Of a DNA stretch of 31,202 bases, positions 1-5,533 are shown one piece after another. Numbering within the stretch: position 1 is the first letter of the stretch; each line of letters begins with the position of its first letter. The translations under genes and the position numbers were made by a program. The notes beneath the pieces were generated by a model. The model did no database searches. It had not been told where the DNA came from and worked only from the letters and a program-made list of their open reading frames with translations. Source of the DNA: a virus; the IMG/VR virus record IMGVR_UViG_3300030419_001896, positions 1 to 31,202 of that record. The stretch is one strand, 5' to 3'.

Positions 1-528
1 TCTATGTTACAGGCTGAGTTGTTTGGCCATGTAAAGGGAAGTTATAGTGGAGCATACAGTAATCGTATGGGGCTACTCATGGCTGCATCCAAGGGTACAG
101 TATTCCTCGATGAGATCGGAGAGATATCACCTAACCTACAGGTTCTACTCTTGCGCTTAGTGGAGACACGTAAGTTTCGTAGGATGGGAGAGAACGAAGA
201 CTCAGAGTTTACAGGTAGATTTGTCTTCGCTACAAATCGTATAGACTCTGACTTTCGTAACGATCTGTACCATAGGATAGCTACCTTTAGACTCCACATA
301 AAGCCATTGAGACAGCGCATGGAAGATGCAAGTCTTATCCTAAAGGACACCATGACTCAAGTAGAGTACGAAGACTTGCTTAAGTTAATAAATGATAACA
401 GGAAATCTTGCAGCAAGAGCTACCCCAAGCTTCTGGGAGGTAATGTTCGAGAGCTTCTTCGCTTGGCCAAGCAGTATAAAGTCCTAGGCCCAGATGGTCT
501 AGACTTCCGCTGGGAGGGTACACACTAA
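1..528 (+). CDS. sigma-54 activator-type AAA+ ATPase domain, 5' end cut by window
   Basis: The frame is open from base 1, so the ATG at 4 is probably internal and the Walker A region lies outside the window. Numbered from that ATG, the sequence reads ELFGHVKGSYSGA at residues 5-17, a variant (GSYSGA) of the GAFTGA loop with which bacterial enhancer-binding proteins contact sigma-54. Walker B is GTVFLDE (D36, E37), sensor I is FVFATN (73-78), the arginine-finger segment is FRNDLYHR (R85, R91), and sensor II is GGNVREL near 145. In this family ATP hydrolysis remodels sigma-54 RNA polymerase to open -24/-12 promoters. The protein stops soon after the AAA+ domain and has no Fis-type helix-turn-helix, so it may act from solution or through an unseen N-terminal domain. 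A matching promoter candidate lies at 646-662. The family call is firm; the role in phage transcription is inferred. Confidence 0.88.
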   Translation, partial: SMLQAELFGHVKGSYSGAYSNRMGLLMAASKGTVFLDEIGEISPNLQVLLLRLVETRKFRRMGENEDSEFTGRFVFATNRIDSDFRNDLYHRIATFRLHIKPLRQRMEDASLILKDTMTQVEYEDLLKLINDNRKSCSKSYPKLLGGNVRELLRLAKQYKVLGPDGLDFRWEGTH

Positions 529-529
529 C

Positions 530-617
530 GGTAACAATAACATAGCGATTGGTAACAATGCAGGTAAAGCTTACAACAGGTAACAATAATGTAGCGATTG
601 GTAATCGTGCTTGTGTT
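530..617 (+). repeat. two tandem fossil copies of a fibre-head-type repeat
   Basis: Two related units start at 530 and 579. Both begin GGTAACAATAA, followed by TAGCGATTGGTAA two bases later. Translated, they read GNNNIAIGNNAGKAYN and GNNNVAIGNRAC, the same motif as the NxAIGxxAG repeats of the minus-strand fibre at 24442-30717, but on the opposite strand. The offset is 49 bases, so the copies lie in different frames, the first hits a stop at 581, and neither can be a working protein. I saw no exact DNA match in the fibre gene. It may be recombination debris from another fibre gene. Its place just upstream of the sigma-54-like promoter also allows a role as a tandem activator site. Confidence 0.75.
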
Positions 618-629
618 AATAAAAAACTT

Positions 630-723
630 TTAACTGTTAACATAGTTGGCATGATTCCTGCTTATTATTAATCGTTAAGATTTTTTATGCTTAACAAAAT
701 AAAAATTTTGCGCTAACAGTTAA
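630..723. repeat. 10-bp inverted repeat flanking the -24/-12 promoter
   Basis: TTAACTGTTA at 630-639 is the exact reverse complement of TAACAGTTAA at 714-723. The two arms bracket the promoter candidate at 646-662. Further TTAAC/TAACAG words occur at 691-695 and 734-739. The predicted transcription start (about 673) lies between the arms, so a role as paired operator sites is more likely than an RNA hairpin. The binding protein is unknown. Confidence 0.45.
646..662 (+). promoter_or_regulatory. sigma-54 (-24/-12) promoter candidate
   Basis: TTGGCATGATTCCTGCT matches the sigma-54 consensus YTGGCACGrNNNTTGCW at 12 of 14 specified positions. The essential GG (648-649) and GC (660-661) are separated by exactly 10 bases. 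The predicted start is near 673, giving a leader of about 83 nt before the gene at 756. No comparable match was seen in the other plus-strand gaps. The adjacent upstream gene encodes the AAA+ activator domain that such a promoter needs. Confidence 0.65.
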
Positions 724-733
724 CAGCGCGAAA
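706..733 (+). promoter_or_regulatory. hairpin in the leader of the first downstream gene
   Basis: GCGCT (710-714) pairs with AGCGC (725-729). U/A and G-U pairs extend the stem outward to 706 and 733, around a 10-base loop AACAGTTAAC. It ends 22 bases before the start codon at 756. There is no U-run, so it is not an intrinsic terminator. A role in translation or mRNA stability is possible but unproven. Confidence 0.4.
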
Positions 734-755
734 CTAACAGATAAGGTAAACATAT

Positions 756-1181
756 ATGTCAAATGTAAATACAAACTACGAGGTGGAGCATTTCCAGTCT
801 GGAGATTGGAAAGACTTCAAGTTTCATGTACCAGAGTTCAAGTCTACAGCAGACGCAATCTCTAGGTATGGTGAAGAGAAAACGCTAGGCTTGTTGAATC
901 AACAGGTTAGCGCACGGATACGGTCTACAGTAAAGAACTCGTTGAAGCCTAACGGTAAGACGACTGAAGAACTGAGGACTGAGTTAATGTCAAAGCATCC
1001 TGACCTTGTGATCTACTCTAAGGAAGATGCAGACAAGTGGACTCCAGAAGCAGGTGGAGCAGAGACTCCCGGCAAGCTCTTTAAGAAGGCAAAGCTTGCG
1101 TTTGCGGCTGGCGATGTCGATCAGGGTAAAGAGTACCTTGCTCGTATGCAGGAACTGATGGCTACCGAACAGGAGGACTAA
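756..1181 (+). CDS. hypothetical protein, first gene after the sigma-54-like promoter
   Basis: I do not recognise this 141-residue protein. It is charged and soluble, with no signal peptide or membrane segment. An N-terminal part (to about residue 65) includes FKFHVPEFKST and a probable helix AISRYGEEKTLGLLNQQ. A middle part is rich in Lys, Glu and Thr. A helical C-terminus ends in acidic EQED. The start is the ATG preceded by AAGG nine bases upstream. It is the first gene behind the promoter at 646-662 and is followed by a structured leader (1188-1269), so it may be expressed separately from the genes after it. The acidic tail is reminiscent of small phage DNA-transaction proteins, but no function can be assigned. 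Confidence 0.8.
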   Translation: MSNVNTNYEVEHFQSGDWKDFKFHVPEFKSTADAISRYGEEKTLGLLNQQVSARIRSTVKNSLKPNGKTTEELRTELMSKHPDLVIYSKEDADKWTPEAGGAETPGKLFKKAKLAFAAGDVDQGKEYLARMQELMATEQED

Positions 1182-1187
1182 CACACA

Positions 1188-1269
1188 GGGGTAGCGTAGC
1201 ATGGTGTCGTACGAGATGTACGAACGAAGGGTTCAACGTTTACCTTTCTAGGAAACACTACGCTACCTC
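1188..1269 (+). ncRNA. structured leader element, copy 1 (micro-ORF inside a closing helix)
   Basis: GGTAGCGTAG (1190-1199) pairs perfectly with CTACGCTACC (1258-1267), extendable by G1188-C1269 and a G-U. Inside are ATGGTG, then a 6-bp hairpin TCGTAC/GTACGA with a GAGAT loop (1207-1223), then two weaker hairpins. A micro-ORF MVSYEMYERRVQRLPF runs from 1201 to a TAG at 1249-1251, with AGGGG about 9 bases upstream lying partly in the closing helix. The closing helix runs into CCTCACTT (1266-1273), which ends 8 bases before the next start codon at 1282. The same layout recurs at 6025-6106 with compensatory base changes. It is probably a cis-acting leader controlling the gene at 1282. The class is unknown to me. 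Confidence 0.7.
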
Positions 1270-1281
1270 ACTTTTATTACG

Positions 1282-1524
1282 ATGAATATTAAACAACAGA
1301 ATATAAACATAGACTACGATACAAGGCGTTCTTTATATAGGAAAGGTAAGTATACATTTCGCCTAGCTGTACCCGTTCCTACGGGTGCATGGAATGAAGA
1401 CTCTTGGATAAGGTATATTGACTCAACAGGACGGTGGCTCATCGACAATACTTGGTACAAGAGGTTAAGAGATAGCACGAATTCTAAACCTTACGAACCA
1501 GTTGGAGCCTACCGTCCAGAATAA
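1282..1524 (+). CDS. hypothetical protein downstream of structured leader 1
   Basis: This 80-residue protein is basic and unusually rich in aromatic residues (Trp and Tyr, including WNEDSWIRYID and WLIDNTWYKRL). No catalytic motif, signal or membrane segment is visible. The ATG at 1282 has no Shine-Dalgarno sequence. It lies 8 bases after the conserved CCTCACTT of the leader and 30 bases after the micro-ORF stop, so translation may be coupled to that micro-ORF. The next gene starts within ten bases of its stop. The aromatic, basic composition could suit nucleic-acid or host-protein binding, but I do not recognise the family. Confidence 0.7.
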   Translation: MNIKQQNINIDYDTRRSLYRKGKYTFRLAVPVPTGAWNEDSWIRYIDSTGRWLIDNTWYKRLRDSTNSKPYEPVGAYRPE

Positions 1525-1531
1525 TATTATA

Positions 1532-2077
1532 ATGGATAACACACTACAAGATCACTCAGAACTCTTACGTCAAATACGTAAGAGAGCTGCAATCTCTAGG
1601 TCTACATACAGCCCTACAAATGCACAAAGAGTTAAGCCTATCATAGACAAGCTTCTTGAAGGCCAGAATGACGTACTCATTACAGCAAAGGAAACTGGTT
1701 ATACAGTTGGAACACTTCATGTAAAGTTAACTGATGGCTTTAAGTTCCTTGTGGATAATTCTGTAGAGTACGGCCCTATCTACGGTGAGCTGCGTACACA
1801 AGTTGCCTTACGTAAAACAGAAACTGGTGTACTGATTTACTTTAAGGACACGATACGTAATCGCATGAAGGCTGAAGCACTTAACTATCAGCATACAGAT
1901 CCTTCCGTATGGAGGTCTGAGTTGCTTACGTGGTTACAGAGTGCGAAGGAGATGGATAAGTTTGAACGAGAAAAGCTTATCATAAACTCTGAAGATATTG
2001 AGTGGCTAAAGGAACAGCAGAAACTTACAGAGTTTGAGTTTAGTACAGAGAACGACTCGCTTGTTGTTATAAGGTAA
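1532..2077 (+). CDS. hypothetical protein, 181 residues
   Basis: I chose the ATG at 1532, seven bases after the previous stop. An upstream TTG at 1502 in the same frame would overlap the preceding gene. The N-terminus is basic (LLRQIRKRAAISRSTYSP). The middle is probably mixed alpha/beta, with segments such as DVLITAKETGYTVGTLHVKL and GVLIYFKDTIRNRM. The C-terminus is charged and helical (residues 140-170). There are no cysteine clusters, P-loop or transmembrane segments. It sits in the early cluster between another unknown and a membrane micropeptide, before the recombination nuclease. No family could be assigned. Confidence 0.75.
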   Translation: MDNTLQDHSELLRQIRKRAAISRSTYSPTNAQRVKPIIDKLLEGQNDVLITAKETGYTVGTLHVKLTDGFKFLVDNSVEYGPIYGELRTQVALRKTETGVLIYFKDTIRNRMKAEALNYQHTDPSVWRSELLTWLQSAKEMDKFEREKLIINSEDIEWLKEQQKLTEFEFSTENDSLVVIR

Positions 2078-2081
2078 AGTT

Positions 2082-2168
2082 ATGCCACTTATAATTTTAG
2101 CAGCACTCTCCTTATTTTTTACACTACTGTTTGTTACCATGCTTATCCTAGATATTTATGACAATTGA
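2082..2168 (+). CDS. 28-residue single-span membrane peptide
   Basis: This short frame begins MPLIILAALSLFFTLLFV and ends LDIYDN. Residues 2-23 form one continuous hydrophobic helix with an acidic tail, as expected of a small inner-membrane phage peptide. AAGG lies seven to eight bases before the ATG. The frame starts four bases after the upstream stop and overlaps the next gene by 11 bases, the compact arrangement used elsewhere in this module. A role in host membrane takeover is only a guess. The sharply hydrophobic composition and clear ribosome site argue that it is real. Confidence 0.6.
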   Translation: MPLIILAALSLFFTLLFVTMLILDIYDN

Positions 2169-2373
2169 ACAGCTACTGGATTGTACGGTAGAAAAGCTGG
2201 AGGCTATGTCTGATGAAGAGTTACTCCAGCACTTTGATGCCTACTTAAAGTTAACTGAGCCGAAGGTAGAGTTAGCAAAGCCCAAGACTGCGCGTAAGAA
2301 ACGTGCGCCCAAGGAAAAGAAAACCCTGCTAGATCAAGTAGAACTACTAAAGAAAACTTATGGAATCACCTAG
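2158..2373 (+). CDS. small Lys-rich hypothetical protein
   Basis: This is a 71-residue protein in two parts. An acidic helical N-terminus (MTIEQLLDCTVEKLEAMSDE, then ELLQHFDAYLKL) could form a short helix-turn-helix-like or SAP-like bundle. A very basic linker (KPKTARKKRAPKEKK, about residues 41-56) is typical of DNA-contacting tails, and a short helix ends the protein. It overlaps the membrane peptide upstream by 11 bases and the nuclease gene downstream by 14 bases, so it is probably co-translated with the nuclease. A DNA-binding partner role is inferred; the family is not recognised. Confidence 0.7.
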   Translation: MTIEQLLDCTVEKLEAMSDEELLQHFDAYLKLTEPKVELAKPKTARKKRAPKEKKTLLDQVELLKKTYGIT

Positions 2374-3298
2374 AGAATTAATTAATTTAGACAAAACAGA
2401 AGAGGGAAAGCTTATAGTAAAGATAGATGCGTCGTTGATAAAGGAGTCAAGTTGTGAACGTAGACTCTGGTATATGCTGTGTCGTGGTCTACGTAAGCGA
2501 AACTCCAATCATAAGATGGAGTACGGTACTGCGGTACACAAAGCGTTGGAATCGTACTATACTGATGGCGATGAAGAGCAAGCTATCGGTAAGGCCATAG
2601 CCCATTACGAAGATGTCCTTGTACCTGACAAAGACTTTCGCGACATGGCTCATCTGGTTAACCTACTCACGCAATATTTTAAACAGGACACGGGCTTGGA
2701 TGTACGTAAAGATCCAGAGCCTAGGCTTGAGATGCGTTTTGCGTATCCCTACAAGCAAACAAAAGACTTGGATATTTTGTTTTGCGGTACGATAGATTTT
2801 ATTGGAACTTACTTTGGCAGACCTGTTATTGTAGATCATAAATCTACAGCAGCCTATAACCCTGCTGCCTACTTCGCACCTTATAGAGTCTCGCCTCAGC
2901 TTATGTTCTACAATCTTATATGGAACAAACTCTTTCCAGAAGATCCTGTGGGTTGTATGATTAACGGGCTGTTCCTAGGTAGATCAAACAAGAACAAGTT
3001 TGAACGTAGTGAAATCTTTGAGTTTAGTAAGGATAGGCTCTACAAATTTCAAGCCTACGTTGATGACTTGGTTGACCGCTTGATTCTAAGACTTAACACG
3101 TTGAAGATTAGAGACAAGTGGGCCGAAGACTTGGAGGCAGAGGAAATTTTTATAAGTAATTTTTCCTGTTGCGAAACACGTTTTGGTTTGTGTTCGTTCG
3201 CGCCCTTGTGTACAGCCAACTCAAGTCAGGACAGGGAATCGATAGTAAGCATGGATTATGTAAATAAAGTTTACGATCCGTTACAGTTTCAGCTATGA
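2360..3298 (+). CDS. PD-(D/E)XK nuclease, Cas4/RecB-like, with Fe-S-type cysteines
   Basis: This 312-residue nuclease carries the superfamily motifs in order: GTAVHKALE (H60, E64), GTID (D146), VDHKST (D159, K161) and PQLMFY (Q180, Y184). D146, D159 and K161 are the expected metal-binding and catalytic residues. One cysteine near the N-terminus (C32) plus a C-terminal group (C271, C278, C284, with C270 adjacent) matches the split cysteine layout that binds a 4Fe-4S cluster in Cas4 and AddB-like nucleases. Phages use such enzymes as exonucleases that resect ends for recombination. Here a Sak4-like ATPase follows within the same operon and an SSB-like protein further on. The start overlaps the preceding gene by 14 bases. 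The cluster is inferred from spacing only. Confidence 0.9.
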   Translation: MESPRELINLDKTEEGKLIVKIDASLIKESSCERRLWYMLCRGLRKRNSNHKMEYGTAVHKALESYYTDGDEEQAIGKAIAHYEDVLVPDKDFRDMAHLVNLLTQYFKQDTGLDVRKDPEPRLEMRFAYPYKQTKDLDILFCGTIDFIGTYFGRPVIVDHKSTAAYNPAAYFAPYRVSPQLMFYNLIWNKLFPEDPVGCMINGLFLGRSNKNKFERSEIFEFSKDRLYKFQAYVDDLVDRLILRLNTLKIRDKWAEDLEAEEIFISNFSCCETRFGLCSFAPLCTANSSQDRESIVSMDYVNKVYDPLQFQL

Positions 3299-3480
3299 AA
3301 AATCAAAGAATAATTGGTATAGAAAACGGTATGGTTGTTAGCGTTCCGGTTAACGATGTTAACAACTACAGAGGTTGGACTAAGTTAAACACCGAAAACT
3401 CTGGAGAGTTCAGGCATCGTTCCGTAAAGGCTGAACGTCAGACAAAGAGCAATAATACACAACGAAGATATACAATATAA
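3295..3480 (+). CDS. small basic hypothetical protein
   Basis: This 61-residue protein starts in an ATGA overlap with the nuclease stop codon, so it is probably translated by coupling. The N-terminal half (IIGIENGMVVSVPVNDV) looks like a short beta hairpin. The C-terminal half is basic and polar (HRSVKAERQTKSNN and onward). There is no signal, membrane segment or recognisable motif. Its context suggests a nucleic-acid-associated accessory of the recombination module, which cannot be tested from the sequence. Confidence 0.7.
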   Translation: MKNQRIIGIENGMVVSVPVNDVNNYRGWTKLNTENSGEFRHRSVKAERQTKSNNTQRRYTI

Positions 3481-3485
3481 AATCG

Positions 3486-3755
3486 ATGGATAAAGAAAAA
3501 ACATTGAAGGCTAGGCATAATGCCTACAGGGATGGCATGGATAACTTTACCATGCTACGCTACACGGCAGCTATGGAGTCTCTTAATAGGACTCTTGAAG
3601 CTACGTTACAGGACAACGAGTTAACAGGTATGGTGACTGCGGATTGTGCGAGCTTTACGGCAGCGCAGCTTGCAGCGGCAGATATGATTTCCAGTAAGTT
3701 AACTGGAATTGACAAGACACTACAGAACTTGACCAAGGTTTTAGCAGAAAAATGA
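3486..3755 (+). CDS. helical hypothetical protein, 89 residues
   Basis: The protein is almost wholly alpha-helical, with heptad-like hydrophobic spacing (for example MLRYTAAMESLNRTLEATL and ADMISSKLTGIDKTLQNLTK), so it may form a small coiled-coil oligomer. The ATG is five bases after the previous stop, and its TGA overlaps the ATG of the next gene (ATGA). No family is recognised. Coupling to the DUF1599-like gene suggests joint expression and possibly a shared complex. Confidence 0.7.
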   Translation: MDKEKTLKARHNAYRDGMDNFTMLRYTAAMESLNRTLEATLQDNELTGMVTADCASFTAAQLAAADMISSKLTGIDKTLQNLTKVLAEK

Positions 3756-4117
3756 AGATACAACTCGATACTTTGGCAGGTAAACGTGCGCTTTTTATAG
3801 CGGCTAATTGTGTTAGTTTGCTGGACGCAAAGCAGAAAGACTACGGGCCTAAGAACATCAGTAGGTTTGGTGTTAAAGGTCTTAGCGTACGCCTTTACGA
3901 TAAGGTTGAACGTCTTGCTAACTTGTTAATGGATAAAGAAGCGTGTCCACAAAACGAATCGTTAGAGGATACGTTCAAGGACATTGCAAACTACGGACTC
4001 ATCGGTCTTATGCTACTTAAGGATGAGTGGCCAGCCGAAGAACAAGCAGAATTTGATACCTTTCACGGTGTCATTGGGCCAGAAACAGAAGTAAATATAC
4101 CACAAGAAAATGTATAA
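3752..4117 (+). CDS. DUF1599-like protein (nucleotide-modification-associated, MazG-like helical fold)
   Basis: The 121-residue sequence matches the pattern I know for DUF1599: KDYGPKNISRFG near 29-40, GLSVRLYDKVERLANLL, and later ESLEDTFKDIANYGLIGLML. These fit an all-helical fold related to MazG-type NTP pyrophosphohydrolases, with conserved acidic and Lys/Arg residues around a metal/nucleotide site. The domain is often found in phages near nucleotide-metabolism or base-modification genes, but no biochemical activity is settled for it. The start lies in an ATGA overlap and the end overlaps the Sak4-like ATPase by 8 bases. A house-cleaning role on nucleotides before replication is plausible. 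No thymidylate-hypermodification gene is visible in this window. Confidence 0.75.
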   Translation: MKIQLDTLAGKRALFIAANCVSLLDAKQKDYGPKNISRFGVKGLSVRLYDKVERLANLLMDKEACPQNESLEDTFKDIANYGLIGLMLLKDEWPAEEQAEFDTFHGVIGPETEVNIPQENV

Positions 4118-4766
4118 ACCACTAATTGCAGTCGTGGGTCATAGTGGTAGTGGCAAGAGTACGTCACTACGTAACCTAGATCCCAAAACAACCTACGTCC
4201 TAGACTTGGAACGCAAGGGATTCCCCTTTCCCAAAGCAAACAAGTTTAACATTGTTCCGGTAGATAATGCCAATGCCTTTACCAAGATACTTAACCAAGT
4301 ATTAAAGGAAGACAATTGTGAGACTATAGTAATCGAATCCTTTACGAAGTATGTAGAGCAGGTTCATACTCTAGCTTCCAACTCTTTTAAAGGCTACGAT
4401 ATTTGGTCGTTCTATAACAGAACCATACGGTCTACGCTGGACGCTGTTAAGAATGACAAGGCTACAGTAATATTCACAGCGGTAGACGACATTGTAAAGA
4501 TACCGCAGATTACAGGTGGTGAGACTTCACACCGTAGGATAAAGGTACAGGGTAAAGTTCATGAGGGCGCGATAGAGAAAGAGTTCCTTATGGTTTTGTT
4601 TACTGAGGTACGCAAAAACGAGAAGACAGATGAGATGGAATACTTTTTCCAGACTAATACGGATGGCGTTACATCGGCCAAAACCCCAATGGGTATGTTC
4701 GATGAACAGTTGATACCCAACGATATTGTTAAGGTACTGGATAAGGCAGAGGAATACTACAAATGA
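4110..4766 (+). CDS. Sak4-like RecA-fold ATPase (single-strand annealing type)
   Basis: This 218-residue P-loop ATPase has Walker A GHSGSGKST at residues 10-18, followed by the DLERKGFPFP segment typical of phage Sak4/AAA_24 proteins. The Walker B strand is TIVIES (I75, E76), with Glu where Asp is commoner. A later segment, ATVIFTAVDDIVK, fits the next core strand. In the Sak4 family these proteins promote single-strand annealing with help from the phage SSB. The Cas4-like nuclease upstream and the SSB-like gene downstream support that role. The start overlaps the preceding gene by 8 bases and the stop forms an ATGA with the next gene. A general phage ATPase is the main alternative. Confidence 0.85.
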   Translation: MYKPLIAVVGHSGSGKSTSLRNLDPKTTYVLDLERKGFPFPKANKFNIVPVDNANAFTKILNQVLKEDNCETIVIESFTKYVEQVHTLASNSFKGYDIWSFYNRTIRSTLDAVKNDKATVIFTAVDDIVKIPQITGGETSHRRIKVQGKVHEGAIEKEFLMVLFTEVRKNEKTDEMEYFFQTNTDGVTSAKTPMGMFDEQLIPNDIVKVLDKAEEYYK

Positions 4767-4999
4767 AAACAAAACTAAAGTTAAAACTGGGTAGAATCCT
4801 TGAGGTAGATAACAAGCGTAAGCATAAAGCTGCTAACAGTAAGTACAGTCTTGTGTACTTGGAAGGATTTTACAAAACCAAGGACGGCAAACCAACGCCT
4901 TACTTGTTCACTACGGCACAGCTTGTAGAAGCTAGAGACAGGGCGCAGAAGAACAAAGAGGATTGTGGCGCATTGTCTAAATGGTGGAAGTTTTGGTAA
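4763..4999 (+). CDS. small basic hypothetical protein
   Basis: This 78-residue, strongly basic protein begins MKTKLKLKLGRILEVDNKRK, has a beta-rich centre (KYSLVYLEGFYKTKDGK, then YLFTTAQLVEARDRAQ) and ends in a tryptophan-rich tail, WWKFW. The alternation of strand and basic residues suggests a small nucleic-acid-binding fold, but there is no diagnostic motif. The start is in an ATGA overlap with the Sak4-like gene. It ends one base before the ATG of the thermonuclease gene. Confidence 0.7.
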   Translation: MKTKLKLKLGRILEVDNKRKHKAANSKYSLVYLEGFYKTKDGKPTPYLFTTAQLVEARDRAQKNKEDCGALSKWWKFW

Positions 5000-5000
5000 G

Positions 5001-5369
5001 ATGAAAACCGAGAATAAACTTTACCACTACAGCGCAGAGGTTACACGGGTAGTTGATGGGGATACTGTTGACGCCTTCGTAGACTTGGGTTTTGATATGC
5101 ACTCCAAGCAACGGGTAAGACTGTACGGTATCAACACGCCAGAGTGTCGCACCCGTGACAAGGTGGAAAAGAAAGCTGGACTGGCAGCCAAGGCTAGGTT
5201 AAAGGAAATGCTTAAAGAGAATAAAAACAAATGCGTCATCAAGACTCGTCTTGACAAGAAGGGTAAGTTTGGCCGCGTGTTAGGTGTTCTCTACGTAAAT
5301 GACAAAGACTTAAACAAGTCTCTTGTTAACGAGGGCCATGCAGAGGTATACCACGGTGGCTCTAGATAA
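5001..5369 (+). CDS. thermonuclease-like (SNase-fold) nuclease
   Basis: The 122-residue protein fits the staphylococcal nuclease fold. VVDGDTV gives D19 and D21. RLYGINTPE gives R40 and E48, the counterparts of catalytic R35 and E43. KFGRVLGVLYV gives R92, the counterpart of R87. The usual Asp40 is Asn here (N45), a change seen in other members. There is no signal peptide, so it should act in the cytoplasm on host or phage DNA or RNA. I chose the ATG at 5001; a GTG at 4965 would overlap the upstream gene. A strongly structured gap follows. Confidence 0.9.
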   Translation: MKTENKLYHYSAEVTRVVDGDTVDAFVDLGFDMHSKQRVRLYGINTPECRTRDKVEKKAGLAAKARLKEMLKENKNKCVIKTRLDKKGKFGRVLGVLYVNDKDLNKSLVNEGHAEVYHGGSR

Positions 5370-5374
5370 ATTTT

Positions 5375-5494
5375 GGTTGTGTTGTTTTGCTTTGTCATGG
5401 TTTCAACACAACCTTCCCTTGCTGTAGCTGGGCAACAACGGGAGCAGCAAGGGAGAATTTCCCTATGAGTGTAGGGAGAACGTGTACACTACAC
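5375..5494 (+). ncRNA. four tandem hairpins upstream of the SSB-like gene
   Basis: Four stem-loops follow each other almost without gaps. GGTTGTGTTG (5375-5384) pairs with CAACACAACC (5404-5413). TCCCTTGCTG (5415-5424) pairs with CAGCAAGGGA (5445-5454). TTTCCCTA (5458-5465) pairs with TAGGGAGA (5472-5479) including one G-U. GTGTA (5482-5486) pairs with TACAC (5490-5494). None is followed by a U-run on either strand, so simple terminators are unlikely. An unstructured A/T-rich stretch leads to the start codon at 5534, which has no Shine-Dalgarno sequence. The region is probably a regulatory leader or a small RNA. It shows no clear homology to the elements at 1188 and 6025. Confidence 0.6.
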
Positions 5495-5533
5495 ATAATA
5501 AACATATACAATAAACTACATACATAATAACTA

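Noticed and set aside
1224-1246. GGTTCAA resembling a tRNA T-loop inside the first structured leader
   Set aside because: The closing stem is 10 pairs, no anticodon arm or CCA-ready end fits, and the homologous copy at 6025 does not preserve the motif.
1502-1531. Upstream TTG start for the gene ending at 2077
   Set aside because: It would overlap the previous gene by 23 bases and has no ribosome site; the ATG at 1532 fits the compact layout better.
4965-5000. GTG start for the thermonuclease
   Set aside because: It adds 12 residues lying in the preceding gene; the ATG at 5001 lies two bases after that gene's stop and gives the usual domain length.
5397-5468. 23-codon frame beginning in the first of the four hairpins
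   Set aside because: No ribosome site and its conservation is unknown; it is mentioned only as a point of comparison with the micro-ORFs.
5375-5494. Hairpins read as intrinsic terminators after the thermonuclease gene
   Set aside because: None is followed by a U-run on either strand.
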